A stretch of 64,000 nt of DNA, from NCBI RefSeq assembly GCF_051622035.1, contig NC_135361.1, forward strand, positions 26,467,205 to 26,531,204, given 5' to 3'. The notes below the pieces were generated by a model, which saw only the letters and a program-made list of their open reading frames with translations, was not told where the DNA came from and ran no database searches. The stretch is from Arctopsyche grandis. Taxonomy: Eukaryota > Arthropoda > Insecta > Trichoptera > Hydropsychidae. A program made the translations under genes and the position numbers. Below, piece after piece: positions 37,009 through 47,879 of this stretch. Each line of letters opens with the position of its first letter. Position 1 is the stretch's first letter.

Positions 37009-38335
37009 TTCTCCATAGATGTCACCGTGGATGACGTCTGTATGAATTTGCATTGCATAAATGCTTTTATTGATCGTATTGTATCTGTATTAGTAGACTC
37101 ATCGCATTGGAGCGATCTATAAAGGCAAGTGTACATATTAGATTGAAATACGATATAAAATAAGCTTAGGGGTAATTCGAATTCTCTATAGATATCACCG
37201 TGGATGAATTCACATTGCATAAATGGTTGTATTGATTGTATTAGTACACTCGTCGCATTGGATCGATCTGTAAAGGCGAGTGTACATATTAGATTGGAAT
37301 ATGATGTACAAAAAAGCTTAGGGGCAATTCGAATTCTCCATAGATGTCACCGTGGATGAATTCACATTGCATAAATGCTTGTATTGATTGTATTAGTAGA
37401 CTCGTCGCATCGGAGCGATCTGTAAAGGCGAGTGTACACGTTAGATTGGAATATTATATATAATAAGCTTAGGGGCAATTCAAATTCTCCATAGATGTCA
37501 CCGTAGATGACATCTGTATGAGTTCGCATTGCATAAATGGTTGTATTGATTGTATTAGTACACTCGTCACATCGGAGCGATCTGTAAAGGCGAGTGTACA
37601 CGTTAGATTGGAATATGATATAAAATAAGCTTAGGGGCAATTCGAATTCTCTATAGATATCACCGTGGATGAATTCACATTGCATAAATGCTTGTATTGA
37701 TTGTATTAGTAGACTCATCGCATTGGAGCGATCAATAAAGGCGAGTATACATGTTAGATTGGAATATGATGTAAAATAAGCTTGGGGACAATTCGAATTC
37801 TCTATAGATATCACCGATGAATTCACATTGCATAAGTGGTTGTATTGATTGTATTAGTAGACTCGTCACATCGGAGCGATCTGTAAAGGCGAGTGTACAT
37901 ATTAGATTGGAATATGATGTACAAAAAAGCTTAAGGGCAATTCGAATTCTCCATAGATGTCACCGTAGATGACATCTGTATGAATTCGCATTACGATATA
38001 AAAAAAGCTTAGGGACAATTCGAATTCTCTATAGATATCACCGTGGATGAATTCACATGGCATAAATGGTTGTATTGATTGTATTAGTACACTTGTCGCA
38101 TTAGAGCGATCTATAAAGGCGAGTATACATGTCAGATTGGAATGTGATGTACAAAAAAGTTTAGGGGCAATTCGAATTCTCCATAGATGTCACCGTAGAT
38201 GACATCTGTATGAATTCGCATTGCATAAATGGTTGTATTGATTGTATTAGTACACTCGTCACATCGGAGCGATCTGTAAAGGCGAGTGTACACGTTCGAT
38301 TGAAATACGATATAAAATAAGCTTAGGGCAATTGC
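37009..38335 (-). repeat. 152/162-bp satellite between eIF1 exons
   Basis: About nine units are phased by AAGCTT at 37162, 37314, 37465, 37627, 37778, 37927, 38005, a variant at 38157, and 38319. Most spacings are 149-152 bp. Two are 162 bp because of an extra GATGACATCTGTATGA segment, and one is a 78-bp partial unit. The unit is close to nucleosome length. Open frames within it are side effects of the repeat and have no homology. Confidence 0.9.
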
Positions 38336-38592
38336 GAATTCGTCACAACTGAAAATAAACACAAAGGAATGATTGAGTAATTTTGCCATATGTAGAGACA
38401 AGACTGTCATTGTTCGCATTACGACCAATTCTGCTGTCACTTTGAACGAATCTGCTGCAATATAAGAGATGAATTATCAATCAATTTAATATGTATAGAA
38501 ACGAGCCGAAAAGGGGTCATGGCCGCAATGGCGCAAATGACGGGCAAAATCTGATCACTTCCGTTGAGAGAGATGTGTTGGTGGTACTGACC

Positions 38593-38925
38593 TCAGAAGC
38601 CGTGAACCTTGAGCTGTTCGGACTTGGCGAGGCCCGCCTTGGTGAGCCACTGGCAGATGTTCTCGCGCTGGTCGCCCTGCAGCTGGAGCACCTCGCCGTA
38701 CTCGGGGTGCTCCACGACGGTGCCGTTGCACGCGAACTCCTTCTTGCACACCTTGACGATCTTCTTGAGGTCGTACTCGGCGGAGAGACCCTGCACGGTG
38801 GTGAGCGTCTTGCGGCCGTTGCGCTGCTGGATGCGGATGTGCACGATCCCGTCTTGCACGTCATCCTCGCCGTCCTTGAACGCGTCCGCAAACGGGTCGA
38901 ACTTGGTCAAGTTCTGGATGGACAT
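38593..38925 (-). CDS. eIF1: Translation initiation factor eIF1 (SUI1)
   Basis: The small factor that binds the 40S ribosomal subunit and enforces AUG selection during scanning. 110 residues in a single uninterrupted frame, the normal full length. The SUI1 fold is intact, with IRIQQRNGRKTLTTVQGL, YDLKKIVKVCKKEFACNGT, EHPEYGEVLQLQGDQR, and the C-terminal KVHGF. GC-rich third positions, unlike neighbours, fit a highly expressed gene. Right after the stop (TGA at 38593-38595), GTCAGT could be a donor for a 3'UTR intron ending at 34448; that junction so close to the stop would not trigger decay. A retrocopy is less likely, because a CpG-rich promoter-like leader is present and no A-tail is seen. 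Confidence 0.95.
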   Translation of the reverse strand: MSIQNLTKFDPFADAFKDGEDDVQDGIVHIRIQQRNGRKTLTTVQGLSAEYDLKKIVKVCKKEFACNGTVVEHPEYGEVLQLQGDQRENICQWLTKAGLAKSEQLKVHGF

Positions 38926-39200
38926 GCGGACGATCGTGCGGTTGGACGATTGGTTTCACTCACGACCCGACACCGACGAGTGCGAACACTCACAACCCGA
39001 CACTCACGACTCGAAGACACCGACACAAGACTCGCCCCGCCCCGATCCCCCCCGATGCACTCCGATTCGGCCCGACCGCTCTTCACTCTTCAGCTCTCCT
39101 CTAAGCTACACACCTAATCCTACACGGTCACCACAACACGCACGCCGCCAACACAACTTTACACCGGCAACACGCACGCCGCCAACCCCACAATTTATTT
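38926..39200 (-). promoter_or_regulatory. eIF1 leader and promoter region
   Basis: A CpG-rich region immediately upstream of the eIF1 start, with repeated CGACTCGT/GTGAGTG-type words. No TATA box recognised. Confidence 0.5.
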
Positions 39201-39479
39201 CCCTACGACGACCACAAATTTTCACGAACGAAATTATGCAATTTGATTTGACTTTATTTATTTATTTGGAAAATTTACAGTTTATTAAGTTACATAGATT
39301 GATAGTAAAAAAACATAATTATGTTAAGTAAACCATTAATAATTTTCACATTTAGGTAAAAAAAAGAAAAGCTCAAACATTTAAAATAAGAAACAAAAAT
39401 GATAATAGAGTAAGATAGTTAGAGAAAACAAAAAGAAAAAATAACAGTATTGTAGGCATATATGTAGTACAACTGAAAT

Positions 39480-39790
39480 GATCTCATCAGGTCACTGCGA
39501 TACATATCTAGGAAAGTCATTAACGCATGGCACACACTCGCCTCGTCAAAAGGTCGACACGTGTATAGAACAGGTGGTCGAGTGAAAGGTTTCGACCGTT
39601 TCCCGGCCTATGGAAATTCAGTTGAGTTTGAAAGAGGATCGTTTATTTTCGTTCAATTGGTACAATGGTTATTGTATGTACGAAGAGGTTTCTTAGGAGA
39701 AGTGATCTGTTTGAACTCCAGAGGCTCACTCTGCCGGTGGAGGTTGCTGCGTTGCTTTATAAACGTTTTGGGTTGAATTTAATTGAATTT
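39480..39790. mobile_element. LTR-like fossil fragments
   Basis: Sequence related to the LTR-like unit at 44930-45290. The first part (about 39480-39575) is in the same orientation; the rest (39575-39790) is inverted, so the copy is rearranged as well as incomplete. It carries an AATAAACGATCCTC-type polyadenylation region and the GGCCGGGAAACGGTC end motif on the - strand. Broken and old. Confidence 0.5.
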
Positions 39791-39807
39791 AATTTAATTG
39801 AATTTAG

Positions 39808-41556
39808 TTGAATTTTTTTTTTTATGAATTTAACGTACATAAAAAACTAAAAGAAGCAACAGGATCATTCAGAAAAAAAGATTTCATACTCCTTAGGAAT
39901 AAAAATGGAAAAATCATTTTAAATATGCATGAGAAGAAATCAGAATGGACCGAGTACACAAAATTGCTCTTTAAAGACAATAGAGAAACCGGAGGGCATA
40001 TTGAAGATCCAGAAACGGGACCATATATATTGAAATCCGAAGTGGAACATGCTATAAAACTAGCAAAGAGTCGGAAAGCTACTGGACCGGATCTGATTCC
40101 TGCCGAATTTCTCAAGTTATTGGACGACGATAACATAGAAGATCTAACAAAACTCTTCAATAAAATATATTTATCAGGCGAAGTACCTAGCGATTGGTTA
40201 CAATCTATATTTATCCCGTTGCCCAAAAAGAGTAACGCGAGGACGTGTAGCGACTTCAGAATAATTAGCCTAATGAGTCACACATTGAAGATCCTACTAA
40301 AGATAATACAGGGCAGAATTTACTCACGGTGTGAAGAGGCGATTAGCAGAGAGCAGTTTGGGTTCAGACAAGGCTTGGGTACCCGAGCGGCCCTTTTCTG
40401 TATGAAAACACTACTCCAAAGATGCAGAGAAGTCCGTAAACCTGTGTACATCTGCTTTATAGACTTTGAAAAGGCCTTTGACCGTGTCCAACACGCTCGC
40501 CTGATGGAAACATTAAAAAATATTGGCCTGGATGACAGAGATGTCAGATTGCTACGAAATATTTATTGGAATCAGACTGCAGTAGTACGTGTCGATGATC
40601 AATTCACTGATGAGATTCCTATAGAACGGGGCGTCAGGCAAGGATGCATCCTATCACCTACTCTTTTTAACACCTACACCGAATCCATCTTCCACGATGC
40701 TCTCCAAGAGGCGGAGGGCATCAAAGTGGGCGGCGAGACGATCACCAATATAAGATATGCTGATGACACGGCACTAGTCGCTGAAAATTTAGCAGACCTG
40801 CAAAGATCTCTAGACCGTGTACATCAAGAAAGCAATCGAAGAGGTCTGCGCATAAATCTAAAGAAGACAAAATTTATGATAGTAGATAGAATGCAAACAG
40901 ACACCGGGAATCTAACCTTGGATGGAGAGGTGATAGAAAGAGTAAAAAGATTCAAATACCTGGGTACCTGGCTGAATGAAGAGATGGACCCAGATGAAGA
41001 TATAAGAATCCGCATCGAGATGGCTAGAACAGCATTTGTAAAAATGAAGGCGGCGCTTACAAACAAGCATCTCAATCTTCATACGCGGTTGAGATTCGCG
41101 AAGAGCTACGTCTGGACAGTATTACTACAAGGATGTGAGACGTGGACTCTGAAAACCAAGATAATCAGCCGCATTGAAGCTTTTGAGATGTGGGTCTATA
41201 GGCGTATGCTGAAGATTCCGTGGACCAAAAAGATATCAAACGAAGCTGTCCTCGGCATGATGGGGAGAGGCAGGGAACTTGTTTCTGTCATCAAGCGGAG
41301 AAAGATGGAGTACCTCGGACACATGATACGGGGTCCAAAATACGAATTTCTCCGTTTGATAACCATGGGGAAAATAGAAGGAAAAAATGGATTGGCAGGA
41401 AAAAGTTATCTTGGCTTCGAAACATGCGCATGTGGACCGATATGAGCGCCGAAGAGCTGTTCCGAGCCGCTGAAGACCGATGTGGATATATTCAAATAAT
41501 CGACGAGGTGGTCGCCAACGTCCGGATGCGGACAAGGCATTAACAAGAAGAAGAAT
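39808..41556 (+). mobile_element. 5'-truncated LINE with reverse transcriptase
   Basis: The frame 39808-41445 encodes the reverse transcriptase of a non-LTR retrotransposon, with fingers, palm and thumb all present: KATGPDLIPAEFL, FGFRQGLGTRAA, CFIDFEKAFDRVQ, GVRQGCILSP and the catalytic YADDTALVAEN. The thumb region has KYLGTWLNEEMD and GCETWTLKTK. The endonuclease part is missing. The frame leaves the family sequence near 41385, in a run of A; the last part (KKLSWLRNMRMWTDMSAEEL) continues in another frame to 41543. The 3' end runs into AACAAGAAGAAGAA, a tail common in RTE-like LINEs. Clade assignment is tentative. Confidence 0.85.
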
Positions 41557-42130
41557 GTATGTACTTATATTACTCTTTATTCCCGCTTGTTATCTTGATT
41601 CTTTGAACGCACGCTTAGTTGATATTTTCCTTTAATGTTATTTATGAGACTTTCAAAATCTTTATTGCTTTAGTTGCATTTTTCTCACGACTCAATGCTA
41701 TCTGCGTGACGAATTATGTGCATCTACTCAGCCATTTCTCGATACATTCAAAACACATATGTTAACACTAAAAATATCGGTTTTAATTAACTTTATTGCT
41801 TATTCCCACGCCACCAGCGTGACAAATTGTATTTCTCACAAAAAATCAAAACACTTCTTAATCCGCACGACGAATTGTGTATCCAACCCTCAAGGGATAC
41901 ATATGCAAACACTAAAATATTAGTTTTACCAGCATTTTTCACACGACTCGACTCGAATCGTATTCCCTCAAAAACCCTTTTAAACCTGCCTAACTAATTG
42001 TGTGTAAACCATTTCTCGATACACTCAAGGGTCAAAGGATTAAAGTCTTAAAATATTGTTTTTAATTAACTCGAGTTTCCCCCTAAAATATTATTTTCTC
42101 ACGAATTATGATTGGTCCAAATTGTTACCC
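41557..42130 (+). repeat. Degenerate ~125-bp tandem repeat
   Basis: About four diverged units with a CTCACGAC-like start, GACGAATTGTGT, TTTCTCGATACACTCAA, and AACACTAAAATATT followed by TTTTAATTAACT. It directly abuts the LTR-like unit at 42133 and may belong to the same element. Confidence 0.5.
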
Positions 42131-42132
42131 AT

Positions 42133-42909
42133 GTAGGAATCTCGTCATAGTCATCGTCATCGAAACATTCGAGAATATTCCGCAACAACAAACCACATTC
42201 CTTGCGGAACTCACATTCATCAAAGCAGTTACTGCGACGCAGAATACATTCCCGAAAACCAGACGTCGCACACCTGCAACCATTATATTAAACTCAAGCG
42301 GAACGCCCCTACCAGTCGAGTGGAACCAAAACGGTCGAAACACGCCGCCACCATTAAACTACATCGAGCGGAACGGAGCCAATCATTCCAGAAAATTCTA
42401 CGCCTCGACAAAAGTGCATTCCTCGTTTACGCATCAACAACCACATGCGCTTACGCATCAACAACCACTTCCATCAATCATTCCAGAAAATTCTACGCCT
42501 CGACAAAAGCAAATTCCTCTCTTACGCATCAACAAACCACCACCATCGATCAGGTGATTCCAGAAACACTATAAAAGGAGGTACAACCCAAACAACGCCA
42601 GTCGACCCACAGCAGCAAGCGTCGACACACAGCAGCAGACCAGTCGACATCCAGCTCCTGACCAGCCACCACTTCACTACGCGGACTAGGAAGATCAACC
42701 AGCCGGACGAGCCAGCAACACACTGCCGCATCCAGAGACCTTCTGAACATAGCTGAATGCCGAGCCAGCGACACTCTACCATATCCAGAGACCGCTGAAC
42801 GACATACTTTTGCCCACAAATACCATACCTTTGTACAACCATAGGCAAACAATAAAACTTTATTAAACTAGCACAACAGTGTTTCGTTAGGCCGGGATAC
42901 GGTCAACAC
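42133..42909 (+). mobile_element. Solo LTR-like fossil
   Basis: A unit of about 775 bp starting TGTAGGAATC and ending GGCCGGGATACGGTCAACA, the same end motifs as the paired repeats at 48240-49055. Near the end is CAATAAAACTTTATT, suitable as a polyadenylation region. Inside are short direct repeats around CATTCCAGAAAATTCTACGC. No gag or pol sequence is attached. Broken remains of an LTR-type element. Confidence 0.5.
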
Positions 42910-42965
42910 ACATGTACCCCGCCTACACCCTTATTGAATATATACTGATGTTAAACATATGGAAG

Positions 42966-43200
42966 ATCACTTGCGATCAAACACTCTAACTAGTAACTTG
43001 CGATTGAACAGTGTAACTAGCACTTGCGATCAAACACTCTAACTAGTAACTTGCGATCGAACCGTCTGACTTGCGATCAAACACTCTAACTGATCACTTG
43101 CGATCAAACACTCTAACTAGTAACTTGCGATCACACACTCTAACTGATCACTTGCGATCAAACAGTCTTACAAGACACTTGTGATTAAACTGCCTAACTA
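42966..43200 (+). repeat. Minisatellite CACTTGCGATCAAACACTCT
   Basis: Seven or eight tandem copies, about 20-35 bp each, alternate between ...CTAACTAGTA and ...CTGATCA endings. No function seen. Confidence 0.85.
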
Positions 43201-43354
43201 GTAAACTACTAAATAGTAAACTACTAACTAGTAATGTGTAATACAAACTTGTACATTAATCTCGTGTATACTTACTACTATTAAAAGAAGATCTTATAAA
43301 AAAACTGTGACTATAATATTTGTACACCATCTCCTTCTCGTCCCCGTAACAGTA

Positions 43355-43840
43355 TTATCCTTTGATAAAATTTATTTGGTACGATGTTTTTACGGTTCGG
43401 TGATTATTAAGGTCTGTCCATACCTATCCAGCATGACCCGAATCCTGCGAGTATTCTTTAGTACATTCTATATGGACGCGCATCAATGCGTAAATGGGCA
43501 TGCGCGAATGGAGTATGAATACGTTCATAGAATGTACCAAAGAATACTATCCGCACTTGCAGGACACCTGCAGGATACGGGTCGTGCTGGATAGGTATGA
43601 ACAGACCTTTATTGGTCACAAAGCTCTCGCCCAAAAGTCACTAAAATCTCTATAACGGAACATCATGCAACCGAAAAATCCATCATACTAACGAGAACTC
43701 AAGTGCCAAATATTCCGTAATCGCGATTTAAATGGAAAAAATTGTCTCTTATCCAATTACCTTTTTTACACTTCTTTATATCCTTTCTCAGATTACTATC
43801 TTCTATAAAGAGGGGGTCTGGTTCACGGCATCGAAAGTAG
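43355..43840 (+). repeat. Dispersed repeat interrupted by a MITE
   Basis: Same family as 45305-45600 and 46005-46210 (GGTACGATGTTTT, CGGTTCGGTGATTATT, TCTCGCCCAAAAGTCACTAA, TCCATCATACTAACGAGAA). This copy is split by the element at 43410-43608. The copy at 45305 provides the empty site. Confidence 0.75.
43410..43608. mobile_element. PIF/Harbinger-like MITE with TTA duplication
   Basis: A 199-bp palindromic element. It begins AGGTCTGTCCATACCTATCC and ends with the reverse complement, arms about 65 bp. Direct repeats TTA flank it (43407-43409, 43609-43611). The uninterrupted copy of the host repeat at about 45350-45370 reads GATTATTATTG, which is this locus without the element and with one TTA. 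The 3-bp TTA duplication fits PIF/Harbinger. Confidence 0.8.
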
Positions 43841-43919
43841 AATGATCGAAAAGTAAATATCGGAAAGCAAAGATCGAAAATCAAAAGATCTTAAGTCGAA
43901 CGATCGAAAAGAATGTATG

Positions 43920-43953
43920 CACTATGTGGTACTATGTATATATATAATATATG

Positions 43954-43993
<40 letters not shown>

Positions 43994-44060
43994 TATGTAT
44001 AATATATGTATACTATGTATATATATATAATATATATAGGTACTACATATATATATAATA
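43920..44060. repeat. Imperfect (TA)n microsatellite
   Basis: TA dinucleotides interrupted by TATGTA and GGTAC, in front of the hAT MITE starting at 44066. Confidence 0.9.
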
Positions 44061-44065
44061 TATAC

Positions 44066-44800
44066 CAGTGGTGTGAAATTATTTCTCTTTTTGTCAAAAA
44101 GAGAGAGAATTCCTACGCGGGCAGGATATTTATTTATTTATTTAACATATTAGCCACAGTGACATTACAGAGAGTTCCAACGCGTCATTGTGGCCGTTCA
44201 TTCAATAATAATAACATGATAACAGTAATAATAACAATATTAACACAACATCATTAAAATCATAAAATCATAAAAAAACAACAATCATTCATATTTATAA
44301 TAGGCAAAATCAACCACTGGCATTCCTCAACAACAACCACTTAACCAGATGAGCATATTTTATATTGAAGAGTTCAATTTCACCAGAAATCCGGTTGAAC
44401 AGATATATCGCCCTAGATATAGGAGCCGTTGTCAACATATTTGTGCGAGCCACAGGAGGAACAAACAAATCACGATTTCTCAAGTCCCTGAATTTATTAG
44501 GTGCATAAAATCTAAATTCATTAAGAACCTGAGGATTGTGTATTATCCCGTTCAACAGCTTAAAAAAGTGCCTTCCCAGTAACATATTCTGACGAGACTC
44601 CAATGAGTTGAAACCTAACGCCCCTAATAAGAATGCACTAGGATATAGCCAAGGATAATAACCATACTGTTTCATATAAAGATATCTGAGAAACCGTTTT
44701 TGGATTCTCTCCATCTTCAATGAATGAGTTATATGGGTAGGATTCCATATGGGATATGGGAGGAAAAGCCTGTAGGAATATAGCACGACTTGTGCTATTA
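44066..44800. mobile_element. hAT MITE split by a LINE
   Basis: Starts CAGTGGTGTGAAATTA, runs to GGGCAGGATAT at 44129, and resumes at 44752 with GGATATGGGAGGAAAAGCCTG, matching GCAGGATACGGGAGGAAAAG of the copy at 18711. The far inverted end is not recognised. Confidence 0.65.
44130..44751 (-). mobile_element. 5'-truncated LINE, 3' end
   Basis: On the - strand it encodes the C-terminal end of a LINE reverse transcriptase protein (WNPTHITHSLKMERIQKRFL, then SLESRQNMLLGRHFFKLLNG and PISRAIYLFNRI). A short 3' UTR and an (AAAT)n tail follow at 44130-44150. A 6-bp duplication GGATAT lies on both sides (44124-44129 and 44752-44757). The codons are open for about 150 residues. Same family as 46440-46915. 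Confidence 0.75.
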
Positions 44801-44929
44801 CGAATCAAAACCAGTGATCTCATCATCGATCCTGTACAAACATGCATAACTCAAGGGCAACGTCCCCTTTGACCATTCCAGAAGAAATAGTTCATCGCTC
44901 GATCGTAAAACGAACGAAACCCAACAGTG

Positions 44930-45290
44930 ATGTCATCAGGCAACCGTAACACATGTCTGAAAAGTCATTTACGCGTGGCACATGCCCGCATTCTTAAACT
45001 AACGACGTCCTGGCGCTGACCCCATAGCTATAAGACACGCGCCCCGAAAACAGGTCAACACGTGTCCTGGAAACGAAGACAAAGCATCTGCACACGGCAC
45101 GCTACAAACCAGAACGTATATAAAGCGACGCACAAGCTCTTAAACCAGAGTGAACCTCTAGAGTTCAACCAGCTCACTTCTACGAAGCTCAACCTCTTCG
45201 TACATACAATAACCATTGTATTGAACAAAAATAAACGATCCTCTTCTAAACTCAACTGAGTTTCCATAGGCCGGGAAACGGTCGAAACCT
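44930..45290 (+). mobile_element. LTR-like fossil unit
   Basis: A unit with a TATA-like CGTATATAAAGCG near 45115, AACCATTGTATTGAAC, AATAAACGATCCTC as polyadenylation region, and the end motif GGCCGGGAAACGGTCG. It is related to the pieces at 39480-39790 and more distantly to the end motifs at 42133-42909 and 48240-49055. No internal coding region is next to it. Incomplete and old. Confidence 0.5.
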
Positions 45291-45304
45291 TTAACCCGCC
45301 CTAT

Positions 45305-46210
45305 AGTATTATCCTTTGATAAAAAATATTTGGTACGATGTTTTTTCGGTTCGGTGATTATTATTGATCACAAAGCTCTCGCCCAAAAGTCACTAAAATC
45401 TCTATAACGGAACATCATGCAGCTGAAAAATCCATCATACTAACGAGAACTCGAGTGCTAAATATTTCGTAATCGCGATTTTAATGGCAAAAATTCCCTT
45501 TTGGGCGATCGCAATGTAGCTAATAATCCAATTACCGTTTTTACACTTCTTTATATCCTTTCTCAAATTACTATCTTCTATCAAGAGGGGGTCTTGATTT
45601 CCGGGCGCGCGAGAAGAGACCAGATGATCACTTCTCGAGAGTCTTCCCTCGAACACGGTAGAGATCAGTTCTCCCTGTCCCATTAAGAAGCAGCATCCCG
45701 AGAGTCAAGCAGAGTTTTCCGCCTTCTTCATATGCAACTGTAACAGAACAGCCAGAAGTCGTCTCCACAAAGTAAATGACCTCGCCATAGCCCAGCGTTG
45801 ACGAAAATGCCTCTCGTGACCTGGTCTCCAGCTCGTACAGCTAACCACGATTCGACGAGATTGTAAAAATGGGTAGAACCCCTACCCATGACAGATACTT
45901 TGCAGCAGAATTCAAGTACATATGTAATGTTCCTCGGTAGACCTTACGGCAGCCTCCTCCAGGACTACCATGCGTCGAGTCTTACCTAGGATATTGTCGT
46001 GGTTCGGTGATTATTGCCCACAAAGCGCTCGCTCAAAAGTCACTAAAATCTCTATAATGGAACATCTGGAAGCCAAAAAGTCCATCATATTAATGATAAC
46101 TATCATACTAACGAGAATTCGAGCGCTGAATATTCCGTATTAGCGATTTTCATTGCAAAAATTGTCTTTTGGGCAATCGCAAGGTGATTAATAATCCAAT
46201 TACCGTTGTC
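45305..46210 (+). repeat. Two copies of the TACTAACGAGAA dispersed repeat
   Basis: Copies at about 45305-45600 and 46005-46210 share CACAAAGCTCTCGCCCAAAA, CTCTATAACGGAACATC and CAAAAATTG/CTTTTGGGC(G/A)ATCGCAA. The 45610-46000 spacer has no recognised gene. Confidence 0.65.
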
Positions 46211-46439
46211 GTAGAGGGTTTTTATTCTGAAATACCCGATTTCTTAAAAAAAAAAAAAAATTGCATTTCACTAATAATATATATATTTATTGGAATCAAT
46301 AATTGAATACCCCAGCCTTACAATAATTTTTCTCACCGAGTAAGTGAATCTCAACCGATATCAGATATCGAAACTTGTCTGTTTGTGTGTTTTTAAATTT
46401 TTTTTCTATTTTTATTTTAGGATCAAGTTCAAATTGATC

Positions 46440-46915
46440 TATTTTTTATTATTCCCTCGAGTCACGGCGTACAGTATATCTGGGTAAACATTTTTATAAA
46501 CTTCTGATTGGATTGATATGCAACCCTCGTATTCTTGCTGAGTTGAACTTCAATGTTCCCAGCAAACTCAGATCTACTAGATACCGCGAATTGTTCTTCT
46601 CACCTGAGGCACGTACCAATTTAATGCTTTCATCCCCTGTCGCCAGGGGCATCAAGCTCCTCAACCGGATTTCTATTAGATTGGATTTGTTTAATCTAAA
46701 ATATACCGATCTGGTTGAGGTATTGTTTAGTTTGAGATCGTAGCACCTTATAACATGCTATATTTTTATATTTCATATTTTTTATATTTTTATATTTGTT
46801 TTTAATTATTAAATTTGCATTTTATTGTATAATTTTCTTTTTATGTAGCCATAGTGACGACTTGGAGCTAATCTGTAAAGTCACCATGGCAAATTTGTAA
46901 ATAAATAAATAATAA
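46440..46915 (+). mobile_element. 5'-truncated LINE, 3' end
   Basis: An open piece from about 46455 to the stop at 46743 reads LESRRTVYLGKHFYKLLIG, ILAELNFNVPSKLRSTRYRE and PVARGIKLLNRISIRLDLF. It is homologous to the protein end encoded by 44130-44751. A 3' UTR with CACCATGGCAAATTTG and an AAATAAATAAATAAT tail follow. Confidence 0.75.
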
Positions 46916-47377
46916 ATCTTGACATTTTAAATTGGTTCAAAAATTTTAATGCAAAAGTTGAATACATTGACTAAATTACTATCATCATAAGCTCTTTTAT
47001 TAATTTCCTTATTCAATAAAATAATTTATTCCAGAAATTCGTGTGTTTGATCTCACTGTATGAGATCAAAATTGTTCTTAAAACACTGAATCTTTTGTAA
47101 TTACCAAATTATGTTGAAAAAATCACACAATAAAAGCCTTAATTATTTTTGTAAACATGACTTTATTTCAACTTATCATGTAAGAATAATAATAACATAT
47201 AATATCACAAAAAAAACATATTAAAATTTTTACAGTGTCATTTGTGAAACTTTAAAACGACAATATTACATCAACTCTGAAAACAGCGACGTATCAATAA
47301 ATAAAAAAAATAAAAATAAATAATTGTAAAATTTAAAAAAATAAAAAACAGAAATTTGAAGTACTTGGCACACAATT

Positions 47378-47879
47378 TTATTGGGAAGACGAAACGATTG
47401 AAGTATCAGAATTTACCACTTCGCTCGACCTATGAAAGTTGACCATAGCTTTCTGAGCTTCAGAGATGGCATGTTTGCAAAGTTCTCCAGGAAGTAGGAG
47501 TCGTACAGCCGTTTGAATTTCACGAGTGCTGAGAGTGTGACGCTGACGTATAGTAGTCAGCCGACCAGCTTCAGTAGCAATCCGTTCGAATAGATCTTGG
47601 ACGAAAGAGTTCATGATAGACATGGCGCTCCTCGATATACCCGTTTGCTCATGGACTTGTTTGAGCACACGGTATATGTGTGTGGCAAAGGATTGAACTC
47701 TACGCTTTTTACGATTCTTTTTACCTGATCCCATCAAAGGCCTAGGTGCTTTCATAGCCTGAAAAAAAGATGTTAAATTATTTGCATTATGATTTAAGAT
47801 ACAGATATGTAAAAAAGAAAATTACCGTTTTTGTAACAGATTTGGTAGGAACTGGTGGTGCCTTCTTTGTCCGCGCCAT
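47378..47879 (-). CDS. Divergent histone H2B variant with an intron
   Basis: A core histone that would pair with H2A in nucleosomes. Exon 1 is 47826-47879, exon 2 is 47378-47758. The 67-bp intron (GTAATT to TTTCAG) joins in phase 0, giving 144 residues. The histone fold is intact, with [33 protein letters not shown] and [17 protein letters not shown]. Oddities: the N-terminus MARTKKAPP copies the first residues of H3 (ARTK); the position equal to K120 (ubiquitylated) is N125 in KAMVNFHRS; loop residues are changed (TTIRQRHTL); and there is a Ser-rich tail of about 15 residues. There is no 3' histone stem-loop, and AATAAA occurs on this strand at 47162-47167. It is a replication-independent variant, possibly germline. 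Divergent from the H4 variant at 50782. Confidence 0.93.

Noticed and set aside
37009-38335. CRISPR-like array
   Set aside because: Units are contiguous 152/162-bp satellites without unique spacers, in a eukaryotic genome.
37009-38440. Open frames of 80-150 residues on the - strand with repeating sequence
   Set aside because: They follow the 152/162-bp satellite unit and change with unit length. No homology to a known protein.
38593-38925. eIF1 as a processed retrocopy
   Set aside because: No A-rich tail or flanking duplication is visible. A CpG-rich leader and a plausible 3'UTR intron suggest the parental gene.
38491-39331. Long + strand frames of 208 and 240 residues
   Set aside because: Antisense to eIF1, whose frame matches SUI1 over its full length.
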